Assembly (NCBI GenBank): GCA_002938075.1
Contig: PTLK01000054.1
Location: 1 to 10,021 of the forward strand
Direction of reading: 5' to 3'
DNA length: 10,021 bases
Source: Alphaproteobacteria bacterium MarineAlpha3_Bin3
GTDB lineage: Bacteria > Pseudomonadota > Alphaproteobacteria > Rhodospirillales > Casp-alpha2
Made by a program: the position numbers and the translations under genes. The notes below the pieces were generated by a model. That model searched no databases, had not been told where the DNA came from, and saw only the letters and a program-made list of their open reading frames with translations. Position 1 is the stretch's first letter, and the number at the start of each line of letters is the position of its first letter. Positions 6,185-10,021 of this stretch are shown here, one piece after another.

Positions 6185-6841
6185 ATGGCCGACGCCCTTA
6201 AAATCTCCCCTTCCATCCTCTCGGCCGACTTCTCCAAGCTCGGCGACGAAGTCCGGGCCATCGACGAGGCCGGTTGCGATTACGTCCACATCGACGTCAT
6301 GGACGGCCATTTCGTTCCCAACCTGACCTTCGGCCCGCCGGTGATCAGGAATATCCGGCCGGTGACGGAAAAAGGTTTCGACGTCCATTTGATGATTAAT
6401 CCGGCGCAACCCCACCTCTCGGACTATGCCGAGGCCGGCGCCGACATCATCACCGTGCACGTCGAAGCCGATGCCGATCTCGATCGCTCGTTGCAGATGA
6501 TCCGCGGCCTGGGCAAGAAGGCGGGCGTGTCGCTAAACCCGTCGACGCCGGAAACCGCCATCGAGCACGTCATCGACAAGGTCGACCTGATCCTGGTGAT
6601 GACCGTCAACCCCGGGTTCAGCGGCCAGAGCTTCATCGCCTCGCAGGTCGAGAAGATCCGCCGCATCAAGGCGATGATCGGGGACCGCTCGATCGAGATC
6701 GAGGTCGACGGCGGCATCAATGCCGATAACGTCAAAACGGTGACCGAAGCGGGGGCCAACGTGGTAGTGGCCGGCAACGCCGTTTTCAGCGGCGACGACT
6801 ACGCCGCCGCCATCGGCGCCCTACGCGACGCCGCCGGCTAG
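6185..6841 (+). CDS. rpe: Ribulose-phosphate 3-epimerase
   Basis: The 218-residue product interconverts ribulose 5-phosphate and xylulose 5-phosphate, linking transketolase products back to the Calvin cycle or the pentose phosphate pathway. It is a TIM barrel of normal length. Visible family marks are ISPSILSADF with S10, HIDVMDGHFVPN with metal ligand H35 and catalytic D37, DVHLM with H68, MTVNPGFSGQ, and VDGGI with catalytic D175, followed by the phosphate-binding AGNAVF. The start has a strong Shine-Dalgarno (AGGAGAA) directly upstream, 30 bases after fba. It is the last gene of the tkt-fba-rpe cluster; a palindrome overlaps its stop codon. Confidence 0.97.
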   Translation: MADALKISPSILSADFSKLGDEVRAIDEAGCDYVHIDVMDGHFVPNLTFGPPVIRNIRPVTEKGFDVHLMINPAQPHLSDYAEAGADIITVHVEADADLDRSLQMIRGLGKKAGVSLNPSTPETAIEHVIDKVDLILVMTVNPGFSGQSFIASQVEKIRRIKAMIGDRSIEIEVDGGINADNVKTVTEAGANVVVAGNAVFSGDDYAAAIGALRDAAG

Positions 6842-6889
6842 CCGGCCAACCCTTGGGTTTTTACACAAAACCCTTGATAAATTTGGGTT
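6833..6889 (+). terminator. Palindrome and alternating AACCC/GGGTT segments behind rpe
   Basis: GCCGGCTAGCCGGC (6833-6846) is perfectly palindromic and contains the rpe TAG. It is followed by AACCC (6848-6852), GGGTTTT (6855-6861), AAAACCC (6867-6873) and GGGTT (6885-6889). The second and third segments form a 7-pair stem with loop TACAC; the third and fourth form an alternative stem, so the structures exclude each other. The tail after the last segment is ATTTC, not a strong T tract. It probably ends or modulates the rpe transcript. Confidence 0.35.
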
Positions 6890-6903
6890 ATTTCGGTTAC
6901 AAC

Positions 6904-6931
6904 TTGATGAATATGTTCCTTGGGCCATAGT
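6904..6931 (+). promoter_or_regulatory. Candidate promoter of the SLC13-Usp-TusA operon
   Basis: TTGATG (6904-6909) and CATAGT (6926-6931) are 16 bases apart, each matching sigma-70 at 4 of 6 positions. The gap is AT-rich compared with its neighbours. A start near 6938 would leave a leader of under 20 bases for the ATG at 6956, or about 95 for the alternative ATG at 7034. Confidence 0.35.
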
Positions 6932-6955
6932 CTGACACCATAATCGAAAAACAGA

Positions 6956-8479
6956 ATGGCTAATCGCACAGCTCGTCTACAGAGCTTCCAAAACCGGATT
7001 CGCGTCAACGGCATGACCGGCCTGAAAAGGGTCATGACGCTGGGGGCATGGCTGAATCTCTATTTCTTCTGGGAGAAAAAGTGGTTCTTCATCGCCATGA
7101 TCATCGGCGCCTTCATGCTGCACATGCCTTTGCCACAAGGACTGTCCCCCGAGGGCCTGATCATCCTGACCATGTCGGTAGTGTCGGTCATTCTGTTTGT
7201 GACCGAGCCGGTGCCCTTACCGACGGTGGCGTTGTTGATCATCATCGGCCAGGTGGTGCTGATGGGCCACGATTCCTCGGAGGTCGCGAAAAGCCTGGTC
7301 ACGGATTCGGTCCTGTTCATCGCCGGCTCGCTGATGCTGGCCGTCGCCGTGGTCAAGCAGAAGCTGGACAAGCGCATCGCCTGGCTGATCGTCCGCATGA
7401 CTGGGACCAAGACCTGGCGGGTCTGTTTTGGCATTACCGTGGTGTCGGGCCTGTTGGCGTCGTTCGTCGGTGAACACACCGTTGCCGCGATGATGCTCCC
7501 CGTAGGCATTACCTTGATTTCGCTGACCTCCGACGACCCCAAGAAGGTTCGCAACCTGGCCGCCGTACTGTTGTTTTCCATTGCCTACGGTGCCTCGGTG
7601 GCCGGCATCGGCACGCCGTCGGGCGGCGCCAGAAACGCCATTATGATCGGATACTGGAAGGAATTTTTCTTCGATCCAACAAACCCGGAAACGTTTAAAT
7701 TTATTGTCAGCTATGTGGACTGGATGATCCACGCCTACCCGATGTTCCTGATTCAGGTGCCGTTTGTGACTATTATCCTGTTTTGGACCTTCCGGCCCGA
7801 ATACCGCGATTTGTCCCGGGCGGTGGTCAAGCTGCGCAAGATGATCGAGGAAGAAGGCCCGATGAAGGCGGCCGATTGGATGTCGATCCTCATTTTCTTC
7901 CTGGTGCTGCTCGGTTGGGTTTTGATTTCCGGCGAAATCGGCATGGGCACCGTGGCTGTCGCCGGCGCCGCCATGTTCCTGGTCGCCGGTCTGGTACGTT
8001 GGGAAGACATCAATTCGGGCGTCAACTGGGGGGTGATCCTGCTGTACGCGGCGGCCATATCCTTAGGGCTACAGATGAAGGAAACCGGCGCCGCCCTTTG
8101 GGTCGCCGAGGCCTTCCTGGATACCTTGGCGCCCTTCGGCGCCAGTGAGGGTTTCGGGCTTTGGGCGGCGGTATCGGTCCTGACCACGGGCGTCACCAAC
8201 ACGATGTCCAACGGCGCCGCCGTCGCCGTTTTGGGGCCGATCGTGCTGAAAATGTCCGTGGTCGCCAACGAAAGCCCGATCATCCTCGGTTACATAACGG
8301 CAATTTCTTCCTCTTTTGCGTATCTTACGGTGGTCGGAACACCTGCGTGCACCATCGTCTACGCCTCCGGCTATCTGAAAACCACCGATTTCCTGAAGGT
8401 CGGATGGAAAATGGCCATTGCATCAACGATTATCATGTTGGTGGCGGCTAAGGTATACTGGCCGCTGTTGGGAGTGTGA
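6956..8479 (+). CDS. SLC13/DASS family anion transporter
   Basis: The 507-residue polytopic membrane protein belongs to the divalent anion:sodium symporter family (dicarboxylates, citrate, sulfate). About 11 to 12 hydrophobic segments are seen, the first near residues 42-58, and the family's inverted repeat is visible: HTVAAMMLP with GIGTPSGGARN (217-227) in the first half, TNTMSNGAAVAVLGPI (414-429) with VVGTPACTIVYASG (459-472) in the second. T414, S418 and N419 fit the second sodium site of the family. At the first signature the expected Ser-Asn-Thr reads E173-H174-T175, which is unusual. The substrate cannot be read; the TusA neighbour makes a sulfur oxyanion attractive but unproven. The ATG at 6956 lacks a clear ribosome site; ATG 7034, with AAAAGGG close upstream, is an alternative that spares all membrane segments. 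Confidence 0.9.
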   Translation: MANRTARLQSFQNRIRVNGMTGLKRVMTLGAWLNLYFFWEKKWFFIAMIIGAFMLHMPLPQGLSPEGLIILTMSVVSVILFVTEPVPLPTVALLIIIGQVVLMGHDSSEVAKSLVTDSVLFIAGSLMLAVAVVKQKLDKRIAWLIVRMTGTKTWRVCFGITVVSGLLASFVGEHTVAAMMLPVGITLISLTSDDPKKVRNLAAVLLFSIAYGASVAGIGTPSGGARNAIMIGYWKEFFFDPTNPETFKFIVSYVDWMIHAYPMFLIQVPFVTIILFWTFRPEYRDLSRAVVKLRKMIEEEGPMKAADWMSILIFFLVLLGWVLISGEIGMGTVAVAGAAMFLVAGLVRWEDINSGVNWGVILLYAAAISLGLQMKETGAALWVAEAFLDTLAPFGASEGFGLWAAVSVLTTGVTNTMSNGAAVAVLGPIVLKMSVVANESPIILGYITAISSSFAYLTVVGTPACTIVYASGYLKTTDFLKVGWKMAIASTIIMLVAAKVYWPLLGV

Positions 8480-8480
8480 C

Positions 8481-9464
8481 ATGGTCGAATGGAAGGGAGC
8501 GCCGGGGCTCAGTGATGAGGAAATCACGGCGCGGAAAGAACATTTCCGCATCCTGGTTTGCATCGACGGCTCCGACGAATGTTACCAAAGCCTTCAGTAC
8601 GCGGCCCGGCTCGGCGGCGGCGTCGACGCGGACATCGTGCTTCTGTTCGTGCGTCCCGTTGATCAGGGCTTGCGCTCCGGCGGGCTTCAGGTCCGTGTCG
8701 CCCGGGAAAACATGCTGAAATGGGGGCTGGAGCTCCCCGGCATCAAATACCTTAAGAAGGGCTTCGACATTCTCGGGGAGCTGGGCATGATGGACGGCGA
8801 GGACTGGTCCGAGCACGTCGTTCACACCGATGTCGACGGCGACCCCTTGGGCGACAACAAGACCGAATACGTCAACGCCAAGGGCAAGATGGTGGTCCTC
8901 AAGCTCAAGGTCGCCCCCGACATCGCCACCGGCATCCTCGAACAATGGGAGCTCGGGCCCTACGACCTGATCCTCTTCGGCACGTCGGGCCGCTGGAAGG
9001 GCCCGGTGCGGTCGTTCTGGGACCCGGCGGTGGCCCAGAAGATTGCCATCCATGCGCCTTGTTCTGTCCTCGTGGCCCGCGACCTGGATGTCGGACACGG
9101 GCACCTGATTTGCACCGACGGATCCGACAAGGCGATGGAAATGGTGCGCCGGGACGGGGAAATGGCCAGCCACTGCGATTACCCGGTGTCGCTGATAAGC
9201 GTGGCCCTCGATGTCGAAGCCGAGGACGAAGCCAAGGCCAACGTGGACAAAGCCAAAAAGGTACTCGCGGACATGGGGATCGAGGTAAAGGAAACCATCG
9301 TCAAGGTCGGCAATCCGGTCGACGAAATCATCGAAGCCGGGCCCGATTACTCCCTGATCGTCGTTGCCGAGTCGGGAAAAACCGGCCTGCGGCGCTTTTT
9401 CATGGGCAGCGTCGCCTACAAGGTGATGGGAAACGCCCATAATTCGGTGATGATCGTCCGCTAG
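8481..9464 (+). CDS. Tandem universal stress protein (two UspA domains)
   Basis: The 327-residue cytoplasmic protein carries two Usp folds. Domain 1 (about 21-200) opens with RILVCIDGSDE and ends with APCSVLVAR. It contains an insertion of roughly 60-80 residues (about 60-140) rich in charged residues. Domain 2 (about 206-327) opens with LICTDGS and ends with NSVMIVR. The ATP-binding pattern G-x2-G-x9-G-S/T is degenerate: domain 1 has GTSG (167-170) but W-D-P where the G-S/T should be, and domain 2 has A296-x2-G299-x9-G309-S310, missing only the first Gly. Usp domains bind nucleotides or regulate partner proteins. The ATG at 8481 has GGGAG upstream and stands one base after the transporter's TGA, so the two are translationally coupled, suggesting that it regulates the transporter. 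tusA follows 18 bases later. Confidence 0.92.
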   Translation: MVEWKGAPGLSDEEITARKEHFRILVCIDGSDECYQSLQYAARLGGGVDADIVLLFVRPVDQGLRSGGLQVRVARENMLKWGLELPGIKYLKKGFDILGELGMMDGEDWSEHVVHTDVDGDPLGDNKTEYVNAKGKMVVLKLKVAPDIATGILEQWELGPYDLILFGTSGRWKGPVRSFWDPAVAQKIAIHAPCSVLVARDLDVGHGHLICTDGSDKAMEMVRRDGEMASHCDYPVSLISVALDVEAEDEAKANVDKAKKVLADMGIEVKETIVKVGNPVDEIIEAGPDYSLIVVAESGKTGLRRFFMGSVAYKVMGNAHNSVMIVR

Positions 9465-9482
9465 GGCAGGGAAGGGCCGCCA

Positions 9483-9707
9483 ATGGCGACGACGCTTGAT
9501 ACCAAGGGATTGAACTGCCCGCTTCCGGTGCTAAAGACCAAGAAGGCGATGAAGAACCTGGCGGCGGGAGAGCGGATCACCGTGCTTGCCACCGATCCCA
9601 GTTCAGTCAAGGATTTCGAGACTTTTTGCCAGGCGACGGGGGATCGACTGGTGGACAGCAGCGAAGAGAACGGCGTCTTTACCTACATCATCGAAAAAGC
9701 CGGTTGA
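9483..9707 (+). CDS. TusA family sulfur carrier protein
   Basis: The 74-residue protein has the complete TusA/SirA fold: an initial strand, then GLNCPLPVLKTKKAM with the persulfide-carrying Cys12 in the Cys-Pro-x-Pro motif, the strand ITVLATDPSSVKD, the helix FETFCQATG and a final strand. TusA proteins pass sulfane sulfur as a persulfide, for tRNA thiolation, molybdenum cofactor metabolism, or cytoplasmic sulfur oxidation in lithotrophs. A further Cys lies in the second helix (FCQATG). AGGGAAGGG lies close upstream. It is the third gene of the cluster behind the SLC13 transporter and the tandem Usp, so a dedicated role with an imported sulfur compound is possible. No sulfurtransferase partner (rhodanese, DsrE) is in view. 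It could equally be a general carrier. Confidence 0.94.
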   Translation: MATTLDTKGLNCPLPVLKTKKAMKNLAAGERITVLATDPSSVKDFETFCQATGDRLVDSSEENGVFTYIIEKAG

Positions 9708-9720
9708 GCGTGCTATTGCG

Positions 9721-9739
9721 TGCGGGGGCGCCCCCCGCA
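9721..9739 (+). terminator. Probable terminator of the SLC13-Usp-TusA operon
   Basis: TGCGGGGG and CCCCCGCA pair over eight bases around a three-base CGC loop, 13 bases after the tusA stop. TATTTATAG follows, which is only partly T-rich. The strength of the stem and its position support termination. Confidence 0.6.
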
Positions 9740-9748
9740 TATTTATAG

Positions 9749-9767
9749 CCGGGGGAACACCCCCCGG
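9749..9767. terminator. Second strong hairpin between convergent tusA and fliG
   Basis: CCGGGGG (9749-9755) pairs with CCCCCGG (9761-9767) around AACAC. On the minus strand it is followed by CTATAAATA. It may end transcription from either side. Confidence 0.45.
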
Positions 9768-9773
9768 GGCGGC

Positions 9774-9823
9774 GGCCGGGCCCATCCTTAATTTCCAAAA
9801 AGCCTGAGGATAGCGGTCCGGCC
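9774..9823. other. Imperfect long inverted repeat of unknown role
   Basis: GGCCGG (9774-9779) pairs with CCGGCC (9818-9823) and ATCCT (9784-9788) with AGGAT (9807-9811), leaving an internal loop and an 18-base apical loop that is AT-rich. It is the third structure in a row in this gap. It may be part of a terminator or a short RNA; the evidence is complementarity only. Confidence 0.3.
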
Positions 9824-9835
9824 GGGGCCAGGGGG

Positions 9836-9871
9836 ACTCAATAGGTGGCACTCAATAGGGGGCGCTCAATA
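9836..9871. repeat. Tandem repeat, 14-base unit, running through the fliG stop codon
   Basis: ACTCAATAGGTGGC (9836-9849) is followed directly by ACTCAATAGGGGGC (9850-9863) and a partial third copy GCTCAATA (9864-9871). The third copy contains the fliG stop codon (9868-9866, minus strand). The unit is not a multiple of three and lies outside the coding part. Confidence 0.85.
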
Positions 9872-10021
9872 AATGAGCTCGCTATCTTCGCCGGTGGGGA
9901 TGACGATCTCGCCGGCGTCGGCCAGGTCCTTGGCGGTAATGACGACGCCCGATTGGGCCTCGTCGACGTCCTTGAGCCGGACCGCGCCCATGGCCTCCAT
10001 GTCCTCGCGCATCATCTTGCC
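9866..10021 (-). CDS. fliG: Flagellar motor switch protein FliG, C-terminal end
   Basis: The frame enters from the right edge and ends at TGA (9868-9866), giving the last 51 residues. The segment KMMREDMEAMGAVRLKDVDE, followed by AQSGVVITAKDLADAGEIVI, matches the final helices of FliG, where E. coli has MMREDMEARGPVRLSQVE and RRLAETGEMVIG. FliG sits in the cytoplasmic rotor ring and its C-terminal domain meets the MotA stator to give torque. The C-terminus here (PTGEDSELIY) differs from the enteric one. The rest of the gene and any flagellar operon lie beyond the window. It converges on the tusA operon. Confidence 0.85.
   Translation of the reverse strand, partial: GKMMREDMEAMGAVRLKDVDEAQSGVVITAKDLADAGEIVIPTGEDSELIY

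Noticed and set aside
7048..7473. Overlapping plus-strand frame inside the SLC13 gene
   Set aside because: Its translation is rich in Arg, His and Pro with no membrane or domain character, while the SLC13 frame is unmistakable.
8418..8480. Upstream in-frame start for the Usp gene
   Set aside because: It would overlap the transporter end and add a Trp/Cys/Arg-rich segment; ATG 8481 has GGGAG and the usual one-base coupling.
8448..9440. Long minus-strand open frame opposite the Usp gene (330 codons)
   Set aside because: It mirrors the Usp codons and shows repetitive low-information composition with no ribosome site; an antisense shadow.
1..10021. CRISPR, insertion sequences, toxin-antitoxin or phage genes
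   Set aside because: No spaced direct repeats, transposase motifs, terminal inverted repeats or known small toxin pairs were seen on either strand.

Overview
The window reads as chromosomal DNA from an alphaproteobacterium, most likely of the Rhodospirillales type. GC-rich genes with strong Shine-Dalgarno sequences carry alphaproteobacterial-looking products: a probable EipA/DUF1134 start, a FliG tail, BolA, and class I aldolase next to transketolase. The tRNA-His keeps an encoded G-1 opposite C73, which argues against the alphaproteobacterial lineages known to have lost G-1. The taxonomic call is inference; no marker was searched.

Layout. Positions 1-159 (minus) hold the signal-peptide end of a probable EipA-like protein. 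A tRNA-His follows at 388-465 with its own likely promoter, then a small secreted protein of unknown function at 596-985. Positions 986-1360 hold no convincing gene. Positions 1361-2043 hold a Sel1-repeat gene broken by a frameshift in a run of seven T, an in-frame TAG and probably a second frameshift. On the minus strand come bolA (2114-2437) and a small membrane-anchored coiled-coil protein (2664-2915), whose natural C-terminus is still readable in another frame down to 2554.

The core is two operon-like clusters on the plus strand. The first is tkt, class I fba and rpe (3073-6841), three enzymes shared by the Calvin cycle and the pentose phosphate pathway. The second is an SLC13/DASS anion transporter, a tandem universal stress protein and a TusA-type sulfur carrier (6956-9707), with gaps of 1 and 18 bases. 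The window closes with convergent hairpins and the last 51 codons of fliG on the minus strand.

The points most worth a second look are: the SLC13-Usp-TusA cluster, whose transporter has Glu-His where the first Ser-Asn of the DASS sodium site is expected; the repeated occurrence of short tandem duplications (period 9-14 bases) in six of the gaps between genes, two of them running through the stop codon of bolA or fliG; and the two small broken genes between 1361 and 2915. No CRISPR array, insertion sequence, rRNA or phage gene was seen.
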